Shown: positions 52,115-61,193 of the stretch, piece after piece
Numbering within the stretch: the stretch's first letter is position 1
How the letters are laid out: every line of letters starts with the position of its first letter
The notes under the pieces: generated by a model
Told to the model about the DNA's origin: nothing
Seen by the model: the letters and a program-made list of their open reading frames with translations, nothing else
Databases searched by the model: none
Position numbers and translations under genes: made by a program
NCBI RefSeq assembly: GCF_000242435.1
Contig: NZ_JH591188.1
Coordinates: 609,703-673,702 of the forward strand
Direction: 5' to 3'
Length of the DNA stretch: 64,000 nucleotides
DNA from: Dialister succinatiphilus YIT 11850
GTDB lineage: Bacteria > Bacillota > Negativicutes > Veillonellales > Dialisteraceae

Positions 52115-52400
52115 CGCCGGTGTGAGCATCAGGGCGGCAGGCCCTTTGGGGCCTGAAGTTTGACATCTGCTGCGCGGAGGACGAGATTTAAGTTGGACAT
52201 GACTTCAGCGCGTGGCTTGCAGCAGCTGCCATATCATCATTTCGACGAAAGCGCTTCGAAGTGGAGAAATCTCATTCCAAAGTGAGGAAGCTCCATGGCG
52301 GCGGGAGCTCTCGGCTCAGAATCCTTTGCCCTGATGCTGACATTGAATGCCGCTGGAAATGACAATGGGGCGAGTCACTTACTGTCATTAAACTCAAATA
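52115..52400. repeat. Palindromic repeat cluster 3
   Basis: Carries the shared modules AGGCCC-TTT-GGGGCCT, AAGTTTGACATCTGC-TGC-GCGG and TTTAAGTTGGACATG. These are followed by CATTTCGACGAAAGCGCTTCG, continuing to GAGAAATCTCATTCC, another palindromic motif type. A mirrored right half is not evident, so this looks like a partial or eroded cluster. It fills the gap between hisIE and the convergent terminator. Confidence 0.55.
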
Positions 52401-52408
52401 AAGACATC

Positions 52409-52456
52409 AAAAAGGGGCCGTGAAAAAAATTTCCATTTTTTTCACAGCCCCTTTTC
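52409..52456. terminator. Bidirectional terminator between hisIE and the carboxylesterase
   Basis: AAAAAGGGGCCGTGAAAAAA / TTTTTTTCACAGCCCCTTTT; near-perfect long stem flanked by A- and T-runs, between convergent genes. Confidence 0.85.
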
Positions 52457-52468
52457 GATGTACAGATT

Positions 52469-53920
52469 TTACAGAGCAAATACTTGGAATGGCATGGCCA
52501 GGTCTGTTTCCGATGCAGCAGCTCTCTCTACATGGCAGGGATGGTCAAAGACCATGATACGGCGGTTTTCTCTGTTAAATTTCGGCCATGAGGGCATGCC
52601 CTCTGCAGCGGGCATGCCTTTTTTTATAAAGGCAGTAAAGGCGCCGTGCATTTCTTCTTTCAGCTCTTCATGGGCAGGCGAGTGGTCCACATCGTGGATG
52701 ACAGAGCCCATACTCATGAGGAACTGGGGTTCAGAAGCATGGCAGGCTTTATAAGCCTGCCGGTCCCAGTCCAGTCGGTAGAGATAGACGTCCTGCCCTG
52801 CGTCAGAAGCGGTTTCCGCCATGTCTATGTCGCCGGCGCGGTAAATGTATTCTGTCAGGAAGTGGACGAAACGCTGATGGAAGTTTTCGTCTTTGGGAAT
52901 TTTTCTGTAGTTTTTCATAACGATGGGTGCCCGATTGCCGAAGAGTTTTTCTGCTAGCCCTTCATCCATGTCATGCACATGATAGATATGCCAGTAGAGA
53001 TTTGTTTCATCTTTGTTTGTTCCCATGAGAAGGGAAATACGCGGGCCTGTTTGCTGCCGGATCAGGGCAAGGGCGTCGTTTCCTTCAAAATTAATGCCAT
53101 CAAATACAGGGCCTGCCGCATGCAGGTTGAATCCGCGGAACATGGGAGCCTGGGCTTTTAAAATGGCTTCCCAGGGCATGGTGAGGATTTCATGGGCCCT
53201 GTCTTTCGTAAGACCTGCATGGGCCATAAACTGATCTGTTATGCACCGGGCGGTATGTACATCTCGAATGCACTGCACGGCGCCGCTGCAAAGGATGGCT
53301 TTTTGAAACAGTCCCCTGGCTTTTTTCATGATAGTCAGGGCACCGCAGAGCTTGGCACCGGCGCTTTGGCCCATAATGGTTACATTATCCGGGTCGCCGC
53401 CAAAGGAAGCAATGTTCTTCCGCACCCAGCGGAGGGCCTCGATAATATCCAGAAGGCCGCTGTTTCCGGACTGTCGGTATGCATCTCCCAGATAACCGGA
53501 CATATCCATAAATCCCAGGGCTCCAAGGCGGTAATTCATATTGACAACCACCATGCCTTCTCTGGCAAAGGAAGGGGGATTGATGCCTGCTGTGGCAGAT
53601 CCTTTCTGAAAGGCGCCGCCGTGAATCCAGCAGAGCACGGGAAGCTTTCCCATCGTATTAGGGGTGGTCACATTTAAATAAAGACAGTCTTCATCCAGGG
53701 TCTCTTCTTTTTTCAGAAAAGTAAGTCCCGGTACATAGAGCTGAGGCGCAGCATGGCCCAGTTTTCTGCAGGAACGGATTCCTGTCCAGGGTTCTGCCAG
53801 TTCTGTGGGCATAAAGCGAAGGGCACCTACCGGCGGCTTGGCGTAGGGAATACCCAGAAACTGATGTATGCCCTGGATTTCCATGCCTTCCATGGCTCCG
53901 CAGGGTGCTTTGATTATCAT
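52469..53920 (-). CDS. Type B carboxylesterase/lipase family protein
   Basis: 483 aa alpha/beta-hydrolase of the carboxylesterase/para-nitrobenzyl esterase family. Early GIPYAKPPVGALRF and EDCLYLNV are family signatures; the oxyanion hole is CWIHGGAFQKGS; the nucleophile Ser is in IMGQSAGAKLCG (GxSxG). The catalytic acid and His lie further on (the GTNKDE region, and VIHDVDHSPAHEE near the C-terminus). There is no signal peptide, so it is cytosolic. The substrate is unknown. AAGGAGG precedes the ATG. It stands alone, convergent with the his operon. Confidence 0.9.
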   Translation of the reverse strand: MIIKAPCGAMEGMEIQGIHQFLGIPYAKPPVGALRFMPTELAEPWTGIRSCRKLGHAAPQLYVPGLTFLKKEETLDEDCLYLNVTTPNTMGKLPVLCWIHGGAFQKGSATAGINPPSFAREGMVVVNMNYRLGALGFMDMSGYLGDAYRQSGNSGLLDIIEALRWVRKNIASFGGDPDNVTIMGQSAGAKLCGALTIMKKARGLFQKAILCSGAVQCIRDVHTARCITDQFMAHAGLTKDRAHEILTMPWEAILKAQAPMFRGFNLHAAGPVFDGINFEGNDALALIRQQTGPRISLLMGTNKDETNLYWHIYHVHDMDEGLAEKLFGNRAPIVMKNYRKIPKDENFHQRFVHFLTEYIYRAGDIDMAETASDAGQDVYLYRLDWDRQAYKACHASEPQFLMSMGSVIHDVDHSPAHEELKEEMHGAFTAFIKKGMPAAEGMPSWPKFNRENRRIMVFDHPCHVERAAASETDLAMPFQVFAL

Positions 53921-54020
53921 ATTTCCTCCTTGATAAAATGATATAAAACAGGAAAATGGTTTATTCTATAAGAAATCCTTTCAGAGGAGAGAGATAGGTG
54001 CTCGTTTTTTCTTGCTTTGC

Positions 54021-54070
54021 AAAAAAGACTGTGGGGGAAAAGGGATGCCCCTCTTTCCTCACAGTCCTTT
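54021..54070 (-). terminator. Terminator of the AGCS symporter gene
   Basis: On the minus strand, AAGGACTGTGAGGAAAG ... CCCCCACAGTCTTTTTT forms a long stem with a U-run. Confidence 0.75.
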
Positions 54071-54207
54071 AGACAAGTATGGATGCAGCAATTGTTTTTT
54101 TGTCAGGGAATGACTAGATGTGAACAGCCATCTGTTTAGGAAATCCCATGACGAAGCAATAGATAAGAACAGACTTGTAAATGAGTCCGTGCTTTCTTTG
54201 GAAATCC

Positions 54208-55650
54208 TTATTTATCCATCCGTTTCAAATGATTGGAATTGTTTTTATCATCCCACCATACGATACCCTTCGTATCGGAAAGCACATCCCGGTGGAAGAG
54301 AGGTACCCGGATGCCTTTTTTCAGCTGCTTTTCATAATCCAGAAGGCAGGCCCGGGCCTGGGGGAAAAGAAGAATAATGGCGCTTACGTTGGTTAAGACC
54401 ATAAAGGCCATGAAGAGGTCCGCCAGGTTCCACACAAGGGGCAGATCCGCAATGGAACCCCAGAAAATCATGACAGCAATGAGAAGGCGGAAGAGGTTCA
54501 GCGGCCATTTTTTATGGGTGAGATGGCCGATGTTGATTTCCCCGTAATAATAATTTCCAATAAGGGAAGTGAAGGCAAAGAGGAAAATGAGGAAGGAAAC
54601 GGCTTTCGGAGCGCCGCTGCCGAAGTACTGGGACATGTCCCACTGAATCAGTTCGATGCCGGTCAGGCCGGTGGCGCTGTAGTCTCCTGTAAGAAGAACG
54701 ATGAAAGCAGAAGCGGAGCAGATGAAAAGGGTATCTACATACACGCCGAAGGCCTGGATGAGGCCCTGCACCACCGGATGGGTGGCATCTGCAGTGGCTG
54801 CTGCATTTGGTACGGAACCTTCGCCGGCTTCGTTGGAGAAAAGCCCTCTCTTGAATCCGGTGAGCACAGCAGCGCCCATGCCGCCGCCAAATACTGCCTG
54901 CCAGTCGAAGGCATCCCGGAGGATAATGTAGAACACATGGGGCATTTCGGTAATATTATAGAGCATAATGCCCAGAGCAACCACGATGTAAATGCCTGCC
55001 ATAATAGGCACCATCCATTCTGTCACCCGGGCCACCCGGCCCATGCCGCCGCAGATGACCAGCATAGCCAGCACAGTAACCACGCCGCCTACCATCATAC
55101 GGTCCAGACCCAGTGCATGGTTCAGGGCCAGGGAAATGGTATTGGACTGTACGGAATTATAAATCATACCGTAGGTGACGGAAATCAGAATGGCAAAGAG
55201 GGCAGCCCAGATACGGTGGCCGAGGCCGTTCTTCAGATAATAGGCAGGACCGCCGCGGAAGCCGTTGCCGTCTTCTCTTGGCACCTTATAAAGCTGGGCC
55301 AGGGTAGATTCCACAAAGCCCGTGGCGGAACCGATGACCGCAATAAACCACATCCAGAAAATAGCGCCGGGACCGCCGGATACGATGGCAATGGCGATGC
55401 CTGCAATGTTGCCCACCCCTACGCGGGAGGCGGTGCTGACACAGAAAGCCTGGAAAGGAGAAACCTCATTTCCCTCGGTCTTCCGGCCGGCCGTATGGGC
55501 TATGAGCTGGAACATCCGTCCGAAGTAACGAATCTGTACAGCCCTGGTGCGGACAGTAAAATAGAAGCCTGCTCCCACCAGCAGGGCGATGATAACAGAT
55601 GACCATAAAAATCCGTTAATGGTGGAAATCAGTTGATTCAGTGATTCCAT
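54208..55650 (-). CDS. Sodium:alanine/glycine symporter (AGCS family)
   Basis: 480 aa polytopic membrane protein with about ten hydrophobic spans. Family signatures: FCVSTASRVGVGNIAGIAIAI near the N-terminus, FVESTLAQLYKV, RGGPAYYLKNGLG, FKRGLFSNEAGEGSVPNAAATA and FAFTSLIGNYYYGE. It couples Na+ entry to uptake of alanine, glycine or a related small amino acid. AAGGAGG lies before the ATG. Its promoter reads from the 55.7-kb gap. Confidence 0.94.
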   Translation of the reverse strand: MESLNQLISTINGFLWSSVIIALLVGAGFYFTVRTRAVQIRYFGRMFQLIAHTAGRKTEGNEVSPFQAFCVSTASRVGVGNIAGIAIAIVSGGPGAIFWMWFIAVIGSATGFVESTLAQLYKVPREDGNGFRGGPAYYLKNGLGHRIWAALFAILISVTYGMIYNSVQSNTISLALNHALGLDRMMVGGVVTVLAMLVICGGMGRVARVTEWMVPIMAGIYIVVALGIMLYNITEMPHVFYIILRDAFDWQAVFGGGMGAAVLTGFKRGLFSNEAGEGSVPNAAATADATHPVVQGLIQAFGVYVDTLFICSASAFIVLLTGDYSATGLTGIELIQWDMSQYFGSGAPKAVSFLIFLFAFTSLIGNYYYGEINIGHLTHKKWPLNLFRLLIAVMIFWGSIADLPLVWNLADLFMAFMVLTNVSAIILLFPQARACLLDYEKQLKKGIRVPLFHRDVLSDTKGIVWWDDKNNSNHLKRMDK

Positions 55651-55687
55651 ATTTCCTCCTTGAAATGAAAGCTACGCATACATAATT

Positions 55688-55716
55688 ATTATAATATGAT
55701 TTCCAGATTTAGACAA
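55688..55716 (-). promoter_or_regulatory. Promoter of the AGCS symporter
   Basis: On the minus strand TTGTCT (55716-55711), 17 nt, TATAAT (55693-55688). The rest of the 389-nt divergent gap up to 55985 holds only A/T-rich sequence with no gene seen. Confidence 0.65.
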
Positions 55717-55985
55717 TTCAAAAAATATGACTGGAAAGGGGAAAATCAAAAGGAGTGATGACCCCTAGGGGAGGCAAAGGTGACTTGGCGCTCTTTGCAT
55801 TTATTCCAAAGATTTGTCCAAATGCAATTCCCCGATAAAACAGCTCTCCTCTTGGGCTGAAATCCCCCGATTTCCGGTATTTTCAGAGGATATTTCCCAC
55901 CGAAAAAATCACTATTTCTGCCCGGTTAAGCAAGCCTCAAAAACGAATCATTTGCAGTATGAAATATGAGGGTTTTACTCTTTTT

Positions 55986-56014
55986 TTTACAAAATCGGCA
56001 GAAAATGGTAAAAT
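55986..56014 (+). promoter_or_regulatory. Promoter of the 3D-domain cell-wall gene
   Basis: TTTACA (55986-55991), 17 nt, TAAAAT (56009-56014), 26 nt before the start codon. Confidence 0.7.
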
Positions 56015-56039
56015 ACAGGAGTCTATGGAGGTGATATGA

Positions 56040-57329
56040 ATGCGTGCTTTATATACATGGGGATGCGCCGCAGCCATCTGGCTGGTGGCGTCTCTTACCG
56101 CGTCTGCCCAGACCCTGTCTATCGGTATGTCGGGAAGTGAAGTTTCTTCCCTGCAGAACGACCTGGTAGCGGCAGGCTATCTTGCACGTACAGTAGATGG
56201 AGATTACGGCTCCACCACAAAAGAAGCAGTGGCCTTATTCCAGAAGGCCAAAGGCCTGCCTGTTACCGGCAGGGCTGATGATGATACCCGGGCAGCGATT
56301 GAACGGGCCGCCGGAGCGGGCTATCGTCCCGGCGGCGGCGTAGTTTACGCCGAGGGCAACCGGGGCAGCATGATCAGTGACATGCAGGTGCGGCTCCAGG
56401 CCGCAGGTTATCTGAAAGGCGGCATTGACGGCGTATACGGTGAAGATACCACCAACGCCGTAAGGGCCTTCCAGAAAGCCAAAGGCATTCCTGTTTCCGG
56501 TGTCATTGATGAAATGACCTATGGTGCCCTGAGAAATGAAGATACCTCTTCCGTTTCCTACGAAGGAAGCGGGGAAGAGGAAGGAAGCGGCGACAGAGGA
56601 TCCTCCCTTTACAGCATCGGTGACAGCGGCAGTGATGTTTCATCGATTCAGCGGAAGCTGAAGAAAATGGGATACTTGGATGGAGCGGTAGACGGCATTT
56701 ACGGCGGCGATACCGCCTCTGCAGTGAAAGCCTTCCAGAGCGATGAAGGCCTTTCCGTCACCGGCATGGTGAATGGAGACACCCTGTCCCGTATTACCTC
56801 TGAATATGCGGCCCAGAGCGGTGAAACTGTGCTTTCCCCGGGAGACTCCGGGAAGAAAGTTATCCGCCTCCAGAACAAACTTCTCCTTCACGGCTATAAT
56901 CCCGGCAGTGTAGATGGCATTTATGGGGAAGGTACTGCCGAGGCAGTGCGTCAGCTCCAGGCAGAAGAAAATCTGGCCAGAACCGGCATTGCTGACGGTG
57001 ATGTATGGGACAGACTGGACAGCGCACCCCGCTTTACAGGAAACTATAAAAAAGTATTCCGTATGGAAGCTACCGCCTACACGCCTAATGATGGAGACGG
57101 AAGAGGGATGACAGCCATGGGTGCCTATGCAGGCAAAGGCCATGCAGCGGTGGATCCCAATATTATCCCTCTGGGCAGTGAAGTGTATATCGAAGGCTAT
57201 GGCTATGCCATCTGCGACGATATAGGCGGCGCCATTCATGGAAATATTATCGATGTGGGCGTGGATAATTATGACCAGGCCTACAAATGGGGTATGAAAC
57301 CCAAAGTGAATGTATATCTGATACGATAA
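56040..57329 (+). CDS. Secreted protein with four peptidoglycan-binding repeats and a 3D domain
   Basis: 429 aa exported cell-wall protein. A signal peptide (~1-24, ending ASLTASAQT) is followed by four PG_binding_1 repeats of ~60-70 residues (each with SLQ/LQ...GY...VDGxYGxxT...AVxxFQ). The C-terminal 3D domain (~340-429) has TAYTP, PLGSEVYIEGYGYAICDDIGG and IDVGVDN, with the conserved Asp residues. 3D domains resemble MltA and are probable lytic transglycosylases. ATG 56040 follows GGAGGTGAT; a nearby ATG at 56036 is out of frame. It is monocistronic with a terminator. Confidence 0.9.
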   Translation: MRALYTWGCAAAIWLVASLTASAQTLSIGMSGSEVSSLQNDLVAAGYLARTVDGDYGSTTKEAVALFQKAKGLPVTGRADDDTRAAIERAAGAGYRPGGGVVYAEGNRGSMISDMQVRLQAAGYLKGGIDGVYGEDTTNAVRAFQKAKGIPVSGVIDEMTYGALRNEDTSSVSYEGSGEEEGSGDRGSSLYSIGDSGSDVSSIQRKLKKMGYLDGAVDGIYGGDTASAVKAFQSDEGLSVTGMVNGDTLSRITSEYAAQSGETVLSPGDSGKKVIRLQNKLLLHGYNPGSVDGIYGEGTAEAVRQLQAEENLARTGIADGDVWDRLDSAPRFTGNYKKVFRMEATAYTPNDGDGRGMTAMGAYAGKGHAAVDPNIIPLGSEVYIEGYGYAICDDIGGAIHGNIIDVGVDNYDQAYKWGMKPKVNVYLIR

Positions 57330-57357
57330 GAAAAGACCGGGCTTCCGGTCTTTTTTG
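57330..57357 (+). terminator. Terminator of the 3D-domain gene
   Basis: AAAAGACCGG-GCTT-CCGGTCTTTTTT immediately after the stop codon. Confidence 0.9.
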
Positions 57358-57622
57358 TTCCTATATGGCACCGCCTGCAGAAACGCAGGAAGCCGGGATA
57401 TGAACTGCCCCTGATGTCACATGAAGGAGAAATGCTGAAAAAGGAAGGGAAATAGGGCACTGCTGTTAAGAACGTTACTGATAATGAGTCATACCACGGA
57501 TGAAACCATGGAAGCGAAATCTAATGAAGATGCAAAGCAGCAGGCCGTAAAAGAAGAGAATAAAAAATAAGTCCTTGACAATGAGGCCCTTCATAGTGTA
57601 TCCTTATACAAGTCAGCTATGT
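57358..57622. other. Intergenic stretch before tRNA-Ser
   Basis: Contains a short open frame beginning ATG 57487 (28 codons, Lys/Glu/Ala-rich, ending in TAA before 57575) without a clear ribosome site, perhaps a gene remnant. It also contains the tRNA-Ser promoter (TTGACA 57575-57580, 18 nt, TATCCT). Confidence 0.35.
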
Positions 57623-57713
57623 GGAGTGATACTCAAGTGGCTGAAGAGGACGGTTTGCTAAATCGTTAGACCGGGTGACCGGTGCGGGAGTTCGAATCTC
57701 CCTCACTCCGCCA
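57623..57713 (+). tRNA. tRNA-Ser (GCT)
   Basis: A 91-nt class II tRNA. Acceptor GGAGTGA/TCACTCC; anticodon loop TTGCTAA, giving GCT; long variable arm ACCGGGTGACCGGT; encoded CCA. It marks the left edge of the accessory zone. Confidence 0.95.
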
Positions 57714-57747
57714 TAAAAAAGCGTCGATGATTCGACGCTTTTTTTAT
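57714..57747 (+). terminator. Terminator after tRNA-Ser
   Basis: AAAAAAGCGTCGA/TCGACGCTTTTTTT perfect hairpin directly after the CCA. Confidence 0.9.
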
Positions 57748-57898
57748 TTGTCAGAAAAGCCATAACCCAGGAGCCTTCCAACGCTTGGCAAAGGGCTATG
57801 ATGTCAATTCAATGGTAAGCGAACTTAAGCCCCTTCCTGCGTACATGCAGCAAGGAAAGCAAAAACCGGACAGGGCTCAAGCCTTGTCCGGTTCTGAT

Positions 57899-58726
57899 TT
57901 ATTCCAGATGATATTCCTTATACAGCTTTTCCCGGGCTTCCTTATCTTCCAAAGCCAGCCTGACATCATCGGCGCGGCCCTCTGCCTGCAGCAGTTTCAA
58001 AAGCCGGGCAAGCAGTTCAGCACCTTCAGCGCGTCCTTCAGAACGTTCATCCATACTCCATTTTTCCAAATCGGCACACATGGCAGCCACCTCCCTGGGG
58101 TTATTTTTATAACGATTGACTGTTTCCTTTAACGGCTCCAGAATCATATCATCCACTTTGGATGAACGAAAATCATTCATCAGCTTACCTATATCATCGG
58201 AGCCGCGATAATCTCCATTTACATAAATGATATGTTCTCCGTCATTAAAGGGACGGCTTAATTCTTCGATGATTCGATTGATATGGTAACGGGCCAGTCC
58301 CGCCTTGAAAATATCATTTTCTGTAATAAAAATGACATAGCTTTCAGGCAGCTGGTCATAGGTATTTCCTTTTTTCAAGCTGTTCAGATCCAGAAGACTG
58401 CTGTTGAAACGGGCTCTTCTGGCACCGGCTCCTTTGTCTGAACGCTGCACCTCGATATCGTATTCAGTTCCGGCAGAGTCAACAGCATGCACGTCCATAC
58501 GGATTCCATGTCCCAAAAGACTGGGGATCGTGTCCTCTATGGTTACCGATAATACATGAAGATCGGGCTGTTCCATAATGATCCGCAGAATGCATTCTAC
58601 CGCAGGAATGTTATTCTTGAGACACCGCTTCATGAAATCATCATCCATAAGACGCCATCTTTTGATAATCTGCAGAGCACGCGTATGCCGCCGTTTCTGC
58701 AAATCCGATAAGGTCTGTTCGTTCAT
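57899..58726 (-). CDS. Rpn/PD-(D/E)XK nuclease family protein (transposase-like)
   Basis: 275 aa resembling the Rpn / PDDEXK_2 family, common in Firmicutes as multi-copy accessory genes. The nuclease core is visible: IRMDVHAVDSAGTEYDIEVQRSD gives Asp and ExQ of the PD-(D/E)XK fold, preceded by conserved EDTIPSLLGHG (split here by context). YVIFITENDIF and HIIYVNGDYRG follow. The C-terminal half is helical and charged (RSEGRAEGAELLARLLKLLQ). Related proteins promote RecA-independent recombination or have been proposed in defence. The start is ATG 58726. Confidence 0.82.
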   Translation of the reverse strand: MNEQTLSDLQKRRHTRALQIIKRWRLMDDDFMKRCLKNNIPAVECILRIIMEQPDLHVLSVTIEDTIPSLLGHGIRMDVHAVDSAGTEYDIEVQRSDKGAGARRARFNSSLLDLNSLKKGNTYDQLPESYVIFITENDIFKAGLARYHINRIIEELSRPFNDGEHIIYVNGDYRGSDDIGKLMNDFRSSKVDDMILEPLKETVNRYKNNPREVAAMCADLEKWSMDERSEGRAEGAELLARLLKLLQAEGRADDVRLALEDKEAREKLYKEYHLE

Positions 58727-58839
58727 TGGAGCACCGCCTTTCTCTACTCCTATTATACTTGGAATTCAAAATCGTCACAATGAGGAAATGTTTGGACATC
58801 TGTACTAAAAAGGTGCCAGATGGAAGAGATTAGGCTGAC

Positions 58840-58925
58840 CGCTGGTGGTGGGGGGCTTCGCCGCCAGTTATTATAAAACCCTGCAACCGCCCTGTCGGGC
58901 GATAGAAATACACCCCTTTTAGCGG
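58840..58925. repeat. Palindromic repeat cluster 4 (short)
   Basis: GTGGTGGGGGGCTTCGCCGCC, then a TTATTATAAAACCCTGCAACC linker, then CGCCC-TGT-CGGGCG. The same order, with a different hairpin sequence, occurs in cluster 1 near 40436-40490 (linker TTTTAATAAAATAACTGCAACC). It sits in the otherwise empty 58727-59106 gap. Confidence 0.6.
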
Positions 58926-59106
58926 CACTATGCCTTATGATACTTATGAGATTTATCAGATAATGGCGGTATCTCCCTTTGGTGGCTGGCGCCAACACCT
59001 TTGCCCCGGTGGCACTATGGGTGCTCAGCTCAGAAATCAAAAACTGGACACAGCGGCATGTATCCGGTTTTATTTTATTCCAACACCACCGCTTCCTATC
59101 CCACAC

Positions 59107-59151
59107 AAAAAAGGCAGCGCCCTTGATTTCCAGAAGGGGGCTGCCTTTTTC
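59107..59151. terminator. Bidirectional terminator at the end of the XRE regulator
   Basis: AAAAAAGGCAGCGCCCTT...AAGGGGGCTGCCTTTTT stem with A- and T-runs. Confidence 0.8.
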
Positions 59152-59170
59152 TACCATTTACCATTCTCCC

Positions 59171-59530
59171 TTACTTGTCATCATGAAAGAGGGGAGAGTC
59201 CGGATTCTTTTCGTGCAGGCGGCGGACGAATTTCATCACGTCTCCCTCCGTCACCACCGTATCCCGGAGGCCGTAGCCGTTCCAGAGGGCCTGCTCCCCC
59301 GGCGTGAAAGATACGAACACCGACACCGGCACGCCCAGACCCTCGGCAATATCCAGCAGCATATTGAGGGAGATATTCTGGTTGTACTTGCCCCGTTCTA
59401 CCCGGGACAGCACGGTCTTGCCCAGATGAAGTTTCTGGGAGAGCTGCTCCTGGCTGTAGCCGTGAATCTTTCTCTGATACGCAATTTTTGCGCCAATCTG
59501 GCGCATGATGATTTCCCGCTTTGTTTCCAT
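59171..59530 (-). CDS. XRE family transcriptional regulator
   Basis: 119 aa Cro/cI-type DNA-binding protein. The helix-turn-helix lies at about residues 10-65: IGAKIAYQRKIHGYSQEQLSQ, then GKTVLSRVERGKY, with a continuing MLLDIAEGLGVPVSVFV. The C-terminal ~45 residues are an unassigned tail. Start ATG 59530 is preferred over ATG 59545, because AGAGGA lies between them at ribosome-site distance from 59530. It is divergent from the WYL gene, whose promoter region it may regulate. Confidence 0.88.
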   Translation of the reverse strand: METKREIIMRQIGAKIAYQRKIHGYSQEQLSQKLHLGKTVLSRVERGKYNQNISLNMLLDIAEGLGVPVSVFVSFTPGEQALWNGYGLRDTVVTEGDVMKFVRRLHEKNPDSPLFHDDK

Positions 59531-59545
59531 AACCGTTCCTCTCAT

Positions 59546-59929
59546 GTCTTTGACTTCTTTATTATATTATATGATGAAATCGGGGCAGGCATGTCACCTA
59601 AATAAGCTAAAAATTTAGCTTCACAAGATAAGAAATGGAAACAGACGGATTCCATGGAGAAATGGAAGCTGCAGGGACGGCGGAAACGGGCGGTTTCTGC
59701 CAATGCGCCTCATTATGCTAAAAAATGAGTTAAATAAGATCAAACCTGGGGCTTCCTGGGACGTGATTCATGGGTTATAATTAAGTCATGGGAACATATA
59801 AAATATTTATGAGTTAAAACTTCTTGAACGTTACTATCTAATAAGCCTTGATGGGGGTGCTGTCATGTCCGCTTATCTGTGGGAAGAAACGGGAAAAGCA
59901 GGTACTATTTCATATAAATCATGGAAAGT
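59546..59929. other. Divergent intergenic region between XRE and WYL regulators
   Basis: About 500 nt (to 60039 with the terminator below) with A/T-rich promoter-like stretches (TTATATTATATGATG near 59562 for XRE; TATAAT-like ATTATAATTAAG near 59777) and no supported gene. A 47-codon frame from ATG 59865 overlaps the terminator and is not called. Confidence 0.4.
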
Positions 59930-59969
59930 CCATGTGCAGGAGGTGTGTCTTCTGCGCATGGGCTTTTTT
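59930..59969 (+). terminator. Hairpin terminator upstream of the WYL gene
   Basis: CCATGTGCAG...CTGCGCATGG with one wobble, followed by GCTTTTTTG. Confidence 0.6.
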
Positions 59970-60039
59970 GCGCCTTTTTTGGCAGAACCCCACCAGCTGT
60001 CCATGTGAATGGCTACAATGAAGGAATAAAGGAGGAAAT

Positions 60040-60966
60040 ATGGCAGAAGGAGAAAACAAGGGCCAGCGGCTTTTAGGAATATACCACCGCCTATCCCGGG
60101 GCGAACTGATTTCCAAGGAAGTGCTGGCCCGAGAGTACGGAGTCACGGAGAAATCCATCCAGCGGGACATCGATGACATCCGGAGCTACCTGGCAGGCGA
60201 CAGGGACGAAGGGGCAGCGGACATCTGCTACGACAGGCAGGCGAAAGGATACCGTCTGGTGGAGGAGGAAAGCAGATGCCTCACCAGGAAGGAAATCCTG
60301 GCCATGGCGAAAATCCTTCTGGAAAGCCGGGCCTTTGCCAAAGAAGAACTCCACACCATTTTGGACAAACTTATTGAAGCCTGTCCCAGAGAAGGGCGCA
60401 AGGTAGTGAAAGACATGATACGGAACGAAACTTTCTGCTACGTCCCGCCCCGGCATGGGAAGAAACTGCTGGATGCCCTGTGGGATATTTCCCTTTTCAT
60501 CAAAAACAGGGAAATCATCCGTTTTTCCTACAAGCGGCAGGACGGGGCAGAAAAAGAGCACACCGCTAAGCCGGTGGCCCTCCTTTTCTCCGAATTCTAT
60601 TTCTACCTGGTGGCCTACAAAGAAGAGGAAACGGAATTTCCCACCATCTTCCGGGTGGACCGCATAGAAACCATGGAAAAGACAGGGGACCACTTCCAGG
60701 TTCCCTACCAGGACCGTTTCAAGGATGGAGAATTTCGGAAACGGGTGCAGTTCATGTACCCCGGCGTCCTGCGCCGGGTCACATTCACCTACAGCGGTCC
60801 CTCCGTGGAAGCAGTGCTCGACCGCCTTCCCACCGCCCGCATCCTATCCCATAAAGACGGTATCTATACTTTGACCGCCGAAGCCTATGGCAAAGGACTG
60901 GACATGTGGCTGGGCAGCCAGGGAAAATGGGTGAAGGTTTTACAAAGCGAGGAGGTTACATTATGA
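60040..60966 (+). CDS. WYL-domain transcriptional regulator
   Basis: 308 aa. The N-terminal winged HTH (~8-60: LLGIYHRLSRGELISKEVLA, YGVTEKSIQRDIDDIRSYL) is followed by a linker and the WYL domain (~135-220; IRFSYKRQDG, FSEFYFYLVAY, FRVDRIE) and the WCX C-terminal extension. WYL domains sense nucleic acids or other ligands and often regulate phage-defence and DNA-damage genes. AAAGGAGG precedes ATG 60040. It overlaps the next small gene by four bases (ATGA), so it heads a short operon with the Cys-rich and HNH genes. Confidence 0.92.
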   Translation: MAEGENKGQRLLGIYHRLSRGELISKEVLAREYGVTEKSIQRDIDDIRSYLAGDRDEGAADICYDRQAKGYRLVEEESRCLTRKEILAMAKILLESRAFAKEELHTILDKLIEACPREGRKVVKDMIRNETFCYVPPRHGKKLLDALWDISLFIKNREIIRFSYKRQDGAEKEHTAKPVALLFSEFYFYLVAYKEEETEFPTIFRVDRIETMEKTGDHFQVPYQDRFKDGEFRKRVQFMYPGVLRRVTFTYSGPSVEAVLDRLPTARILSHKDGIYTLTAEAYGKGLDMWLGSQGKWVKVLQSEEVTL

Positions 60967-61184
60967 GCATGAAACTGACAAATATCCACGAAAGAACCTG
61001 CCGCTTCTGCGCGTTCTGCAAATACTGGTACGATCCCACCAATTCCGCCATAGAACCGGTAGGCGGCTCCAGCGGATTCTGGCGCTTCGATATGTCGAAG
61101 GAAGCACTGTGCATGAAGACCGTGCGGATGAAAAAGAAATCCTGGCAGAGCTGCAGCAAGTATGAATGCAAGATTCCTTACTGA
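60963..61184 (+). CDS. Small cysteine-rich protein
   Basis: 73 aa with six cysteines arranged as CRFCAFC near residue 13-19 and LC, SC, YEC in the second half, consistent with a structural zinc or Fe-S site. It has aromatic clusters (KYWYDP, GFWRF) and a basic MKTVRMKKKSW stretch. No named family is recognised. It starts inside the end of the WYL gene (ATGA), with GAGGTTAC upstream, and lies 9 nt before the HNH gene, so all three are likely cotranscribed. Confidence 0.75.
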   Translation: MSMKLTNIHERTCRFCAFCKYWYDPTNSAIEPVGGSSGFWRFDMSKEALCMKTVRMKKKSWQSCSKYECKIPY

Positions 61185-61193
61185 GGAGGGAAC

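Noticed and set aside
58930..59605. Plus-strand frames opposite the XRE regulator
   Set aside because: Shadows of the minus-strand HTH gene; one also contains the bidirectional terminator.
59865..60008. 47-codon frame between XRE and WYL genes
   Set aside because: It runs through a terminator-like hairpin and has no recognisable features, although a G-rich stretch precedes its ATG.
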